Positions 18,867-26,974 of a stretch of DNA of 64,000 bases are shown piece after piece; within the stretch, counting starts at the first letter, position 1, and the number at the start of each line of letters is the position of its first letter. The notes below the pieces were generated by a model. That model did no database searches. It saw only the letters and a program-made list of their open reading frames with translations, and was not told where the DNA came from. The DNA comes from Achromobacter sp. Bel. Its GTDB lineage: Bacteria > Pseudomonadota > Gammaproteobacteria > Burkholderiales > Burkholderiaceae_B. The stretch spans positions 1-64,000 of the forward strand of contig NZ_JABBJN010000001.1 of NCBI RefSeq assembly GCF_012928505.1, in the 5' to 3' direction. The position numbers and the translations under genes are program-made.

Positions 18867-19226
18867 TCAGGGCTTGGGAGACCCGGCGGGCTGGGGCGGG
18901 GGATAGGCCTGGTTCAGGTACTGCACGATCAGCGGCACTTGTTCGGCCGGAATGGGGGCGCCGTAGGTGCCGACCATCTTTTTGACTTCGGCATTCCAGA
19001 AACCCAATGGCATCGGCGGCTGCGACGACAGGTAATCGACCGAGTGGCACATCAGGCATAGGGCCGCGCTTTGGGCACCGGCACCGGTGCCAGGGTGCAG
19101 CGTTGCGGTTTCAGGGGGGAGCTGGATGTCCAGGGCGGCGGCGGATGCGCAGGCAGACATAGCGGCCAGGGCGATGGCCAGCCTGGCCAGGCTGGCGTGG
19201 GGATGACGACGGGCGGGGCGGGTCAT
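18867..19226 (-). CDS. sorB: Sulfite dehydrogenase cytochrome c subunit (SorB-like)
   Basis: 119 residues with a signal peptide (about 1-31). One haem c site, CLMCH (57-61), is followed by the typical SorB stretch YLSSQPPMP, whose Met is a likely axial ligand, and by FWNAEVKKMVGTYGAPI. It would accept electrons from the molybdenum subunit SorA in the periplasm and pass them to cytochrome c. It starts 9 bases after the sorA stop, in the same direction. The C-terminus is short and proline-rich. Confidence 0.85.
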   Translation of the reverse strand: MTRPARRHPHASLARLAIALAAMSACASAAALDIQLPPETATLHPGTGAGAQSAALCLMCHSVDYLSSQPPMPLGFWNAEVKKMVGTYGAPIPAEQVPLIVQYLNQAYPPPQPAGSPKP

Positions 19227-19235
19227 GGGGGCTCC

Positions 19236-20471
19236 TTACGTAGCGTCGACGCGCACGGTTTCGACCACGTTGCGCATGTACCCAGGCGGGTTCCACAGCG
19301 GATCTAAGGGTTGGGTTTCGCCCGCCGTATTGGTGGCGCGTACCTTCAGGACATAGGCGCCGGCCTGCTCAGGGGTGAAGTCGGCGTGCCACTCGCGGAA
19401 GGAATAGCGGCCCAGGTCCTCGCCCAGCGAGGCGGCGCGCCAGGTCTTGCCGTCGTCGGCCGAGAACTGCACGTCGCGAATGCCGCGGCCGCCGTCGAAG
19501 GCAATGCCACGCACCGGCACGCGTTGGCCTTTGGCCACGCGGGCGCCGTCGGCGAGGTTGGTGATGAAGCTGCGTACGTTGTAGCGGCCGATGGGGCGAG
19601 TTTTTTCTGGCGCTTTACCCTTCGGCGTGCAGGCGCAGTCGTTGTCAGGGATGCGGTAGGCCTTCTGCATCCAGAAGCCGTCGAACTCGGTGTTCAGCAC
19701 CTTGATGTCGGCCAGGTGCTTGACCCAGTAGGTGCCGTAATAACCGGGCACCACCAGCCGCACGGGATAGCCATTTAGCATGGGCAGGTCGGCGCCGTTC
19801 ATGGCGTAGGCCAGCATGACTTCGCCGTCCAGGGCGTGGGCCGCGTCCAGCGCCTTGACGAATTCCGGGGTGCCCGGCAGCACGGGTCGGTCCAGCCCCT
19901 CGAAGGTGATTTGACGGGCGCCGGCCTGGATGCCAGCCTTTTCCAGGATGCGCTTGAGCGGAATGCCCACCCAGCGGGCGTTGCCCATCGCGCCATTGCC
20001 CAGTTGGCCCCCGCCCACACGCGGTTCAAAAAAGCCCCGGCTGTTGCCCGAGCATTGGGTGACGGCCACCAGTTCGACGGGCGCGCCGAACTGCTGCTTC
20101 AGGTCATTCAGCGACAGCTCAAGTGGCGTGTTGACCAGCCCGCCCACGCGTAGCCGGTAGGTGGCGGGGTCGATGGCGGTGGGGATGTTGCCCAGGTGGT
20201 AGCGCACGAAGAACGCATCGTTGGGCGTGATGACGCTGTCGTTGAATACTTCGAAGGGCGTTTCCAGTTGCGGCGGCCGCGAAGTCTGGCGGATCAGGGG
20301 GCGCTTTTGCGGGTAGGCGATCAGGTCGCGCTCGCCGTTCGCGAAAGGCAGCGTGACGGTGGCAGGGGCGGCCAGGCTGACCAGGGCATGGCCGGCCAGC
20401 GTGCCGGCCGCGCCCACGGTACAGGCTTGGCGCAGGAAGCGCCGGCGCCCATCCGGATCGAATGTGCTCAT
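19236..20471 (-). CDS. sorA: Molybdenum sulfite dehydrogenase (SorA-like), Tat-exported
   Basis: Oxidises sulfite to sulfate in the periplasm. 411 residues. The N-terminus has a Tat-type signal (RRRFLRQ at 9-15 followed by a hydrophobic stretch ending SLAAPA). The sulfite oxidase fold is clear: the molybdenum-ligand Cys140 lies in TQCSGNSRGFF, followed by the molybdopterin-binding region and a C-terminal dimerisation domain (about 290-411). It pairs with the cytochrome gene just downstream, as in SorAB of other bacteria. It could serve in detoxifying sulfite from taurine or sulfonate breakdown. Confidence 0.9.
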   Translation of the reverse strand: MSTFDPDGRRRFLRQACTVGAAGTLAGHALVSLAAPATVTLPFANGERDLIAYPQKRPLIRQTSRPPQLETPFEVFNDSVITPNDAFFVRYHLGNIPTAIDPATYRLRVGGLVNTPLELSLNDLKQQFGAPVELVAVTQCSGNSRGFFEPRVGGGQLGNGAMGNARWVGIPLKRILEKAGIQAGARQITFEGLDRPVLPGTPEFVKALDAAHALDGEVMLAYAMNGADLPMLNGYPVRLVVPGYYGTYWVKHLADIKVLNTEFDGFWMQKAYRIPDNDCACTPKGKAPEKTRPIGRYNVRSFITNLADGARVAKGQRVPVRGIAFDGGRGIRDVQFSADDGKTWRAASLGEDLGRYSFREWHADFTPEQAGAYVLKVRATNTAGETQPLDPLWNPPGYMRNVVETVRVDAT

Positions 20472-20821
20472 GCTTGTCTCCTCGTTGTTTTCCAGTACCC
20501 GGCTACTCGCGGTGCCGTCGAATCAGGCTACGCCGGGCTAGCTGACGGCCACGTTAATTGTTGCGGCGTCTTGCAACGGCCGTTCCAATAATCGCGTTCT
20601 CTGCACAATCAGTGCATTTCCGCCCAAAGAGACTGACGTTTAGGCAACCGCCCGACGTTCGTCAATGTCCGGCCCTGGAGGGTATTCGGCCGGGATACGC
20701 GGTGATCGAGTATGCAGCGCGCATGCAAAAGCCTGAATTGCCCCGGCGCCGCGCTCAAGTTTCCGCTCTGGCTGCCGTTAATGCCGATACCGCTTCCATA
20801 GGCCATCGGAAAAACAGCGTC
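20472..20821. other. Divergent intergenic region
   Basis: Lies between sorA (minus) and the 149-residue gene (plus). It contains an inverted repeat GTTGC-N8-GCAAC at 20560-20577, in a spot suited to control of sorA. No convincing promoter, RNA gene or open frame was seen. Confidence 0.4.
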
Positions 20822-21271
20822 ATGTTTGATTTAATCTCCATCGTCCTCACTCTTGCTGCCCTGATTGCCTGGGTAATCCACCGCCAAAAGAAACGGCACA
20901 ACGCGTTGTTGGCGAAGTTTCGCGAACACAACCAGCGCCTCGGTACGTCCTTCCCTGAAACCAGCGTGGACAGCGAGCTGATCCTCAGCGACAAGGACAA
21001 GAAGTTTGTCATTGCGTTTGATCCCCAAACTCGAAAACTCTGCATGGTGTCGGGCGCGAAGGATCCCGGCGAGGTCCTCGACTTTTCATACATCAGGCAA
21101 TGGCAGTTGAAATGGACCGAGGTTTCAGGCAATGGCGGGCTCGCCTTCAAGAACGTCCATTTCGCCTTTTCCACCAACGACCTCAAAAGACCGTTGATCC
21201 ATGTTCCCGTCGCCGGTAAAGGGTATGGCGATACCTGGAATAGCCGCCTGGGCATTCTGATGGGCGCCTGA
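20822..21271 (+). CDS. Membrane-anchored protein of unknown function
   Basis: 149 residues from the ATG at 20822, taken because it opens directly into a single N-terminal transmembrane helix (FDLISIVLTLAALIAWVIH, about 2-20); the frame upstream to 20558 has no coding look. A basic charged helix follows (about 21-45), then a soluble, beta-rich domain that probably sits in the cytoplasm. I do not recognise the family. It stands alone, with a strong terminator about 195 bases downstream. Confidence 0.65.
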   Translation: MFDLISIVLTLAALIAWVIHRQKKRHNALLAKFREHNQRLGTSFPETSVDSELILSDKDKKFVIAFDPQTRKLCMVSGAKDPGEVLDFSYIRQWQLKWTEVSGNGGLAFKNVHFAFSTNDLKRPLIHVPVAGKGYGDTWNSRLGILMGA

Positions 21272-21465
21272 GCGAATTCGGCTGCGCCCCGCATCGCATC
21301 GCACCTGGGGCGGGGCGCCACCGGATATTGTCATTGGTTCCGATTCAGTCGTCTTTCTGGCGAAGTTCATCAGTGCGACTAGGAGATCTCAGTGACCTTG
21401 CGCGCGCCAAGTACTACATGAAGACGGGTCAACAGCAAAACGGCGCACGGTAATCCGCGCACGCA

Positions 21466-21505
21466 AAAAAGGCCTCTTGGCATGCTTGCCAAGAGGCCTT
21501 TTTCT
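21466..21505. terminator. Strong bidirectional intrinsic terminator
   Basis: GGCCTCTTGGCA and TGCCAAGAGGCC form a perfect 12-bp stem around TGCT, flanked by A6 on the left and T5 on the right. It can end transcripts from the 20822 gene (plus) and from the small genes at 21550-21894 (minus). Confidence 0.92.
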
Positions 21506-21549
21506 GTACTACCGGGTCTGGAATCCATCTCGCCCAGACCCTTTCCCGA

Positions 21550-21633
21550 TTATCCGCCTTCCGCCTCCGGTGCCGGGCGGTTCGGAAATCCGTTCAGCGA
21601 CATGAAGTCGCGCTCATCGTCCGTCATCAGCAT
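21550..21633 (-). CDS. Possible 27-residue small protein
   Basis: Opens with MLMTDDERDF (a second start is possible at 21627) and ends in PNRPAPEAEGG. It begins 24 bases after the stop of the 78-residue gene, in the same frame, and ends 44 bases before the strong terminator, so it would be the last cistron. No good ribosome binding site is visible. It could be a short real protein, or the former C-terminus of the upstream gene cut off by a TGA. Confidence 0.3.
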   Translation of the reverse strand: MLMTDDERDFMSLNGFPNRPAPEAEGG

Positions 21634-21657
21634 GCCCGGCAGGTGGCGCGGAATTGA

Positions 21658-21894
21658 TCAGTTCTTGGTCTTGACGCGGTCGCGACGCTTTTCCGTCCTG
21701 GGTTCCACGTCGCGGCCTAATTGCACGTCCATCAAGATTGCCGCATGCACTTTTGCGCGGCTGGCTTCGATGCGCGGTACGCAGGCCCAACCTCGATCGG
21801 CCGCAACCGACAGTTTCTTGTCCAGTTCCTGATGGCGGCGGCGTTTATTTTCAGTCGACATATTGCCGAGTTCCTGATCGGTGATTAAGCGCAT
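21658..21894 (-). CDS. Small basic protein of unknown function
   Basis: 78 residues from the ATG at 21894, chosen because an AAGGA ribosome binding site stands 7 bases upstream; the frame extends to 22050 but without one. The product is highly charged (NKRRRHQELDKKL near the middle, EKRRDRVKTKN at the end), has one Cys and no membrane span. It could bind nucleic acid, but no family is recognised. It ends toward the bidirectional terminator at 21466-21505, with a possible 27-residue cistron in between. Confidence 0.6.
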   Translation of the reverse strand: MRLITDQELGNMSTENKRRRHQELDKKLSVAADRGWACVPRIEASRAKVHAAILMDVQLGRDVEPRTEKRRDRVKTKN

Positions 21895-22173
21895 GGGAGT
21901 TCCTTTGAAGCAGGGTTGTGTGATCGCCTCTTGGCGGATTTGGGTGGGGGCGGATGTGCACGTGCGCGGCGCGTGAATACGGCGCCTGCGGCAGGGATCT
22001 TTTTTTGGATCTGGCGTAGTTTGCCAGCTTGCAGGATTAATGCAAGTCATTGAAAAATAACGATAAAAATTATAAAAACCGAGTTTTCCTTATACTTTCC
22101 CAGTACTTTGGATACTTTTTCTCGCAGGCGAAAAAACAATGGGAGACAGGGTTTGTCCTGATGCGCATCCCGC

Positions 22174-22202
22174 TTGACACCCTATCGCGCAGCCCATAAA
22201 GT
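22174..22202 (+). promoter_or_regulatory. Predicted promoter of the MFS-kinase-dehydrogenase-AGPS-GlpP operon
   Basis: A perfect -35 TTGACA (22174-22179), a 17-base spacer and TAAAGT (22197-22202) as -10. Transcription would start near 22209, leaving a leader of about 95 nt before the GTG at 22303. Confidence 0.55.
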
Positions 22203-22217
22203 CACCGCACAGATTTA

Positions 22218-22250
22218 GATAAAAGACCATCTGTAAGGTGGTCTTTTATC
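22218..22250 (+). promoter_or_regulatory. Perfect 12-bp inverted repeat in the operon leader
   Basis: GATAAAAGACCA and TGGTCTTTTATC flank the 9-base loop TCTGTAAGG. It starts about 10 bases after the predicted transcription start. As RNA it is a stable hairpin with no trailing U-run, so it is not a plain terminator. It may be the RNA target of the GlpP protein encoded at the end of the same operon, or a DNA operator. Confidence 0.65.
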
Positions 22251-22263
22251 GCGTGCAGATTGC

Positions 22264-22301
22264 GTCGACCTCTTACAGAAATAATTCCAAGAGGAGACGA
22301 C
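22264..22301 (+). promoter_or_regulatory. Hairpin that can mask the ribosome binding site of the first operon gene
   Basis: GTCG-A-CCTCTT (22264-22274) can pair with AAGAGG-AGA-CGAC (22289-22301). The right arm contains the Shine-Dalgarno GAGGAGA (22291-22297) used by the GTG at 22303. Folding would hide the ribosome binding site. Confidence 0.5.
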
Positions 22302-22302
22302 T

Positions 22303-23760
22303 GTGCAATCATCGACCGTGAAAATACGTGGCATCGACGATGTCATCGCTTTTATCGATTCACGCCCCGGCATCGCCGGCCGGGCTGGCCTGATCTGGTG
22401 GCTGGCGCTGGGCGGGCTGTTCCTGGATGCGTTTGCAAACTCGGCATTAAGCGCGGGCCTGGGCCCGATGACTCGAGACCTGGGACTGAAGGCGGGCCAG
22501 GTCGCGTTGATGACCTCGTTCGCCTCTTGGGTGGCCATTGCCTTCAACCCCATCGGCGGTTGGATGGCCGATCGCTGGGGGCGTATCCGCCCCTTGATCA
22601 TCGCCAAGTTCCTGGCGGTCATCGGTGCCGCGCTGGTGATGTTTGCGCCCAATTTCGAAGTCATCCTGGTCGGCCGCTTCTTTGTGGGCGCGGCGTACGG
22701 CATCGACTTCGCCATCGCCATGGCGGTGCTGGCCGAGTTCACCCCCGTCAAATTCAAGAGCCGCCTGAACACCTGGCAGGGCATGTGGTACACGGCCGTG
22801 TGCACGAACCTGCTGCTGGCGATGCTGTTCTTTTCGTGGGATGTGGGCGATTCGATCTGGCGCTATTCCGTCGGGGCCACCGCCATCTTTGCCCTGATCA
22901 TCCTGGTGCTGCAGCTGAGTTACATGGTCGAAAGCCCGATCTGGCTGGCGCGCAAGGAACGCGTCGAGCAGGCCGCGCAGGCCATGACGCGGATCTACGG
23001 GCAGGCCTTTGCCGCCGCGCCGCTGGCGGAGCGGGTGGCGGTCGTCAATCAGGCCAAGCGCGGGTTGGCCAATGTGCTGCTGATCTTCCGCGGGGTGTAC
23101 TTGCCGCGCACGATCCTGGCGGCCACGGTGCAGATCGGCCAGTCGATCCAGTACTTTGCCGTGGGCTGGTACCTGCCGCTGATCAGCGCGGCGCTGTTCG
23201 GCAAGGACTTCATCTACGCGACGATCGGCGCGCTGGTCTTTAACGTCTTCGGGATCTTCGGCGGCTTCCTGTCGCCCTACATCGGGCGCAAGCTGGGGCT
23301 GCGGCGCGCGTCGGCGTTCGGCTTCGCGATGGTGTTTGTGATCTTGCTCGTCCTGGGCACGTTCCACGGCCAGATGCCGTTGTGGCTGGCGGTCGCGTTG
23401 CCGTCGCTCTTCATCCTGTTCCACTCGGGCGGCCCGGGGGCCAACGGCAAGAGCCTGTCGTCGCTGTCGTTCCGTAGCGAACTGCGCGCCGGCGCCAACG
23501 GCATCATCGGCGCGCTGGGTTCCACCGGCGCGGCGATCGGTTTGCTGGTGTTCCCGATCTTCCGGGAGAACTACGGCCTGGAGAAGACCTTCCTGATCCT
23601 GTCCGTGGTGCCCTTGATCGCCAGCATCATCTGCTTTGTGATCAAGTGGGATCCCACCCGCACCACCATCAACCCCGACACGGAAACCGGCGCGCCGCAG
23701 TTCAAGGACGATGACGCGCTGGCCACGTTGGACCCCGCCATTGGGAAAGCCTCGCGATGA
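22303..23760 (+). CDS. MFS transporter, first gene of a glycerol-derivative operon
   Basis: 485 residues from a GTG start, fixed by GAGGAGA five bases upstream. Twelve transmembrane helices are predicted, beginning with IWWLALGGLFLDAFANSAL (about 31-49). The conserved MFS loop GGWMADRWGRIRP lies between helices 2 and 3. The overall look is of the organic-acid or sugar importers of the sugar-porter/AAHS side of the superfamily. The tail after the last helix is about 40 residues, cytoplasmic and acidic. It probably brings in the substrate handled by the next three enzymes. Its stop overlaps the kinase start as ATGA. Confidence 0.82.
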   Translation: MQSSTVKIRGIDDVIAFIDSRPGIAGRAGLIWWLALGGLFLDAFANSALSAGLGPMTRDLGLKAGQVALMTSFASWVAIAFNPIGGWMADRWGRIRPLIIAKFLAVIGAALVMFAPNFEVILVGRFFVGAAYGIDFAIAMAVLAEFTPVKFKSRLNTWQGMWYTAVCTNLLLAMLFFSWDVGDSIWRYSVGATAIFALIILVLQLSYMVESPIWLARKERVEQAAQAMTRIYGQAFAAAPLAERVAVVNQAKRGLANVLLIFRGVYLPRTILAATVQIGQSIQYFAVGWYLPLISAALFGKDFIYATIGALVFNVFGIFGGFLSPYIGRKLGLRRASAFGFAMVFVILLVLGTFHGQMPLWLAVALPSLFILFHSGGPGANGKSLSSLSFRSELRAGANGIIGALGSTGAAIGLLVFPIFRENYGLEKTFLILSVVPLIASIICFVIKWDPTRTTINPDTETGAPQFKDDDALATLDPAIGKASR

Positions 23761-25298
23761 CAAACAACGATGTAATTCTGGCGATTGACGAAGGCACGTC
23801 CGGCACGCGGGCGGCCACCGTGTCCGCCGACGGCCATGTGTCCTGCCTGGAGTACCTGACGCTGCACGTCGAGACGCCCCGGCCCGGCGTGGTCGAGCAG
23901 GACGCCAACGAGATTCTGGAAAAGACGATCAGCGTCTGCCGGGCCACCATTGCCCAGGCAGAACGGGCAGGGCAGTGCATTGTCGCGCTGGCGTTGGCGA
24001 CGCAGCGTGCGACTGCCGTCTTGTGGGACACGCAGACGGGGGCCGCGCTGGTGCCGGCCATGGTCTGGCAGGACACGCGTTTTGTGGACGAGCTGGACCA
24101 GTTGGCGCCTGAATGGGATGCCCGCTTGCGGGACCGCGTGGGCCGTCCGGTGGGCGTGCGATCGCTCTATCTGTGGGCGGCGCGCCATCTGCGTGACACG
24201 CCGCATGTGGCGCAAGCCTGGCGCGAAAGGCGCCTGGCGTTCGGCACGGTGGACAGCTGGCTGTTGTGGCATTTCTCGCAACGGCGGGAGGTCGTCACGA
24301 CGCCGACCAACGCCACGTCGGCCGGAGCCTATGTGCTGGCGGACCACCGCTATTACCTGGAATGGACGCAGGCGCTGGACTTTCCGTTCGAGCTTTTGCC
24401 CGCGTTGCGCCAGGACGCGGACGATTTTGGGCGGACGCGGTCCGACGTGCTGGGCATCGAGGTGCCGATCCTGGCATCGGCGGGCGACCAGCATGCCGGC
24501 GCCATCGGCCTGGGCTGCCTGGAACGCGGACAGGGGATGTGCGTACACGGCACCGGAAGCTTTGTGGATCTGATCATCGGGCCCGAGCCGCCCGTGAATT
24601 CCGGCCTGTCCGAGGGGGCGTTGACAATGACCGCCCGACGCCAGCATGGGGTGTCGCATTTCGCAGTCGAGACGTTTGTAGCGACGACCGGCTCGGCCTT
24701 GAACTGGGTCTGCGAAAAGCTGAAGTGGTTCGCGGACGCGCGCGAGATCAGTGCGCTGGCCGCCACGGTGAACTCGTCGCAAGGGGTGACGTTCGTGCCG
24801 GCCCTGACGGGGCTGCGCGTGCCCCGGATGGAGGCGGGGGCACGCGCGTCGCTCACCGGCGTGTCCATGGCGACCACGCAGGCCGAGGTCGCCTACGCCA
24901 TTCTGGAAGGCATCGCGCATTCCGTGGCCAGTTGCATCGAGGCGGATGAAGCCGTGTCGGGCGTGCGCGTGTCGGAACTCGTGGTCGGTGGCGGCTTATC
25001 GTGCAGCGATCCCTTGTTGCAGATCCAGGCGGATCTGATCGGCATCCCCATCCGCCGCATGCAGGAGTCCGACCGGGCCAGCCTGCGCGGCATTGCGTAT
25101 CTGGCGGGTTCTTCGGGGCTGTTGTGGCCCTCGCTGCGCGATGCATGCCAGACCATCGCGACCGATGCGGTATTCGAACCCACCATCGACGCGCAGGAGC
25201 GCACGCGACGCCGGGCATTGTGGCACGCACGGGTGGGTTCCGAATTGGGCCACGTCAGGCAGTTCAAGCAGGAAAATGAGGAGGCGTTGCACAAATGA
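23757..25298 (+). CDS. FGGY-family carbohydrate kinase, glycerol-kinase-like
   Basis: 513 residues, close to E. coli GlpK (502). It has two actin-like domains. The N-terminal phosphate loop is LAIDEGTSGTRAA (8-20), FGTVDSWLLWHF and TTPTNATSAGAYVL match the glycerol-kinase motifs, the probable catalytic Asp is in SAGDQHAGAIG (about 240-250), and the adenosine-binding VVGGGLSCSDPLLQIQAD lies near 410-428. It would phosphorylate glycerol or a glycerol-like polyol. A GlpD-like enzyme follows at once. The lower-than-usual match in the substrate loops leaves room for a substituted glycerol. Start and stop both overlap neighbours by four bases (ATGA). Confidence 0.82.
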   Translation: MTNNDVILAIDEGTSGTRAATVSADGHVSCLEYLTLHVETPRPGVVEQDANEILEKTISVCRATIAQAERAGQCIVALALATQRATAVLWDTQTGAALVPAMVWQDTRFVDELDQLAPEWDARLRDRVGRPVGVRSLYLWAARHLRDTPHVAQAWRERRLAFGTVDSWLLWHFSQRREVVTTPTNATSAGAYVLADHRYYLEWTQALDFPFELLPALRQDADDFGRTRSDVLGIEVPILASAGDQHAGAIGLGCLERGQGMCVHGTGSFVDLIIGPEPPVNSGLSEGALTMTARRQHGVSHFAVETFVATTGSALNWVCEKLKWFADAREISALAATVNSSQGVTFVPALTGLRVPRMEAGARASLTGVSMATTQAEVAYAILEGIAHSVASCIEADEAVSGVRVSELVVGGGLSCSDPLLQIQADLIGIPIRRMQESDRASLRGIAYLAGSSGLLWPSLRDACQTIATDAVFEPTIDAQERTRRRALWHARVGSELGHVRQFKQENEEALHK

Positions 25299-26974
25299 TC
25301 GGTTGGCTATCCAGAAAGCCCAGGAAGGACCGGGCCGATATGACGAACACCGAGCCATTACGTCTGATGCGGCAAGAGCAATTGGACAGGTTGGGCAGTG
25401 AGCAGTACGACATGCTGATCGTGGGCGGCGGCATTACGGGCGCGTATGCGGCGTTGGACGCCAGCCTGCGCGGCTATCGCGTGGCGGTGATCGAGAAGGA
25501 TGATTTCGCGTCGGGTACGTCTTCCAAGTCCTCGAAGATGGTGCACGGCGGGTTGCGCTACATCGAACAGGGCAACCTGGGCCTGGTGCGGCATTCCCTG
25601 CACGAACGCCAGCGCCTGCGGCGCAACGCGCGGCATCTGGTGCAGCGTCTGCCGTTCCTGTTTCCGATCCTGGAGCGGGACGGGGTGTTCGACAAGCGCC
25701 TGGCCAAGGCCTTTGAAAGCCTGCTGTGGACATACGACATGGCAGGGGGGTGGCGCGAGGGCATCCTGCATCAGAAATTGACTGCCGCGGAAGTGCTGTC
25801 GCATTGCCCGACCTTCAAGGAAGAGGGGTTGTTGGGCGGATTCCTGTACTTCGATGCACGCGTGGACGACGCGCGTCTGACGCTTGCCGTCGCGCGTACT
25901 GCGGCCTTCCATGGCGCGACCGTCATCAATCACGCCAAGGCAATCGAGGTGACGCGCAACGCGCAGGGCAAGGTGGACGGTGTGATCGTCCAGGCGGGCC
26001 AGCAAGAGATCCGCGCGCGCGCCGGTGTGGTCATCATGGCGACTGGCGTCTGGCTGCGCGATTGGAGCGGCGCGAAAAGGGGCGATGCGTCCGCGTTGCA
26101 CGTGCGCCCCGCCAAGGGCGTACACGTGGCGGTGCCCTGGCTGAAGGTGCGCAACGATTGCACGGTCACCATTCCGGTGCCCGGCCGCAGCCGCCGCGCC
26201 ACGATCACGCGCTGGGGCAACGTGTCCTATCTGGGCACGACAGACGAAGACTATGAAGGCGATCTGGACGACGTCTATTGCACGCGCCGCGAGCTGGACT
26301 TCCTGTTGGAAGGGGCGCGCTCCGCGTTGAAGACTGACCTGCAGCCCGAGGATGTCGTGGGCAGCATTGCGGGCTGCCGTCCGCTGGTCGGGCCGCCGGG
26401 CGGCAAGACGCTGGAGATCAAGCGCAACCACGAAATCCGAGTGGCGGCGGACGGCCTGGTCACGATCGTGGGCGGCAAGCTGACCACGTCGCGGCACATG
26501 GCCGAGCAAACGATCGACGCCGCGCAACAGGTCATTGGCCAGCGCAACCCTTGCCAGACGAAGAAGGCCTACCTGCTGGGCGCGGCCGGCTATGACGCGC
26601 AGGCCATTGTGGCTTCGGGCGGCATGTCGGCGCATCTGGGCGAACGCTATGGCACCGAGGCGCGCTTTGTCAGCGACCTGATGCAAGCCGCGCCGGAACT
26701 GCAGGCGCCCATCGTCCAGGGCCTGCCCTATACCGAGGCCGAAGTCCTGTACGCCGTGCGCCACGAGCTGGCCGCGACCGTCGAGGACGTGCTGTCGCGC
26801 AGGATGCGCGCCCGCCTGATGGCGCGCGACGCATCGGCGTTGGCCGCGGCGCGCGTGGGGCAGATCTTGCAAACCGAACTGGGCGTGGCGCCCGAATGCA
26901 TTACGCAGCAGGTCAATGACTACCTGGCTGCCGTCAAGCACGAAAAATCCGTACTCATGGGAGACAAGGAATGA
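25295..26974 (+). CDS. Glycerol-3-phosphate dehydrogenase/oxidase family (GlpD-like) flavoenzyme
   Basis: 559 residues. FAD-dependent oxidation of a glycerol-3-phosphate at C2 to the dihydroxyacetone-phosphate ketone, at the inner membrane, with electrons to quinone. The dinucleotide-binding fold is MLIVGGGITGAYAALDAS (about 40-57), then the GlpD signature TSSKSSKMVHGGLRYIEQGN and, later, VVGSIAGCRPLVG and VTIVGGKLTTSRHMAE. The GlpD C-terminal helical cap is present (about 425-550). The first 25 residues (GWLSRKPRKDRADM) are additional; ATG codons at 25340 or 25370 are alternative starts, but the ATGA overlap favours 25295. The ATG of the AGPS-like gene overlaps its stop. Confidence 0.85.
   Translation: MIGWLSRKPRKDRADMTNTEPLRLMRQEQLDRLGSEQYDMLIVGGGITGAYAALDASLRGYRVAVIEKDDFASGTSSKSSKMVHGGLRYIEQGNLGLVRHSLHERQRLRRNARHLVQRLPFLFPILERDGVFDKRLAKAFESLLWTYDMAGGWREGILHQKLTAAEVLSHCPTFKEEGLLGGFLYFDARVDDARLTLAVARTAAFHGATVINHAKAIEVTRNAQGKVDGVIVQAGQQEIRARAGVVIMATGVWLRDWSGAKRGDASALHVRPAKGVHVAVPWLKVRNDCTVTIPVPGRSRRATITRWGNVSYLGTTDEDYEGDLDDVYCTRRELDFLLEGARSALKTDLQPEDVVGSIAGCRPLVGPPGGKTLEIKRNHEIRVAADGLVTIVGGKLTTSRHMAEQTIDAAQQVIGQRNPCQTKKAYLLGAAGYDAQAIVASGGMSAHLGERYGTEARFVSDLMQAAPELQAPIVQGLPYTEAEVLYAVRHELAATVEDVLSRRMRARLMARDASALAAARVGQILQTELGVAPECITQQVNDYLAAVKHEKSVLMGDKE

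Larger units (their letters stand above)
21895..22302. other. AT-rich divergent regulatory region
   Basis: Lies between the 78-residue gene (minus) and the glycerol-derivative operon (plus). Bases 22040-22140 are AT-rich compared with their surroundings. The plus-strand promoter and leader hairpins are listed separately. No ORF with coding features was seen. Confidence 0.6.

Noticed and set aside
22218-22250. Leader hairpin as an ordinary intrinsic terminator
   Set aside because: Its T-rich part is inside the stem and no U-run follows, so it should not terminate by itself.
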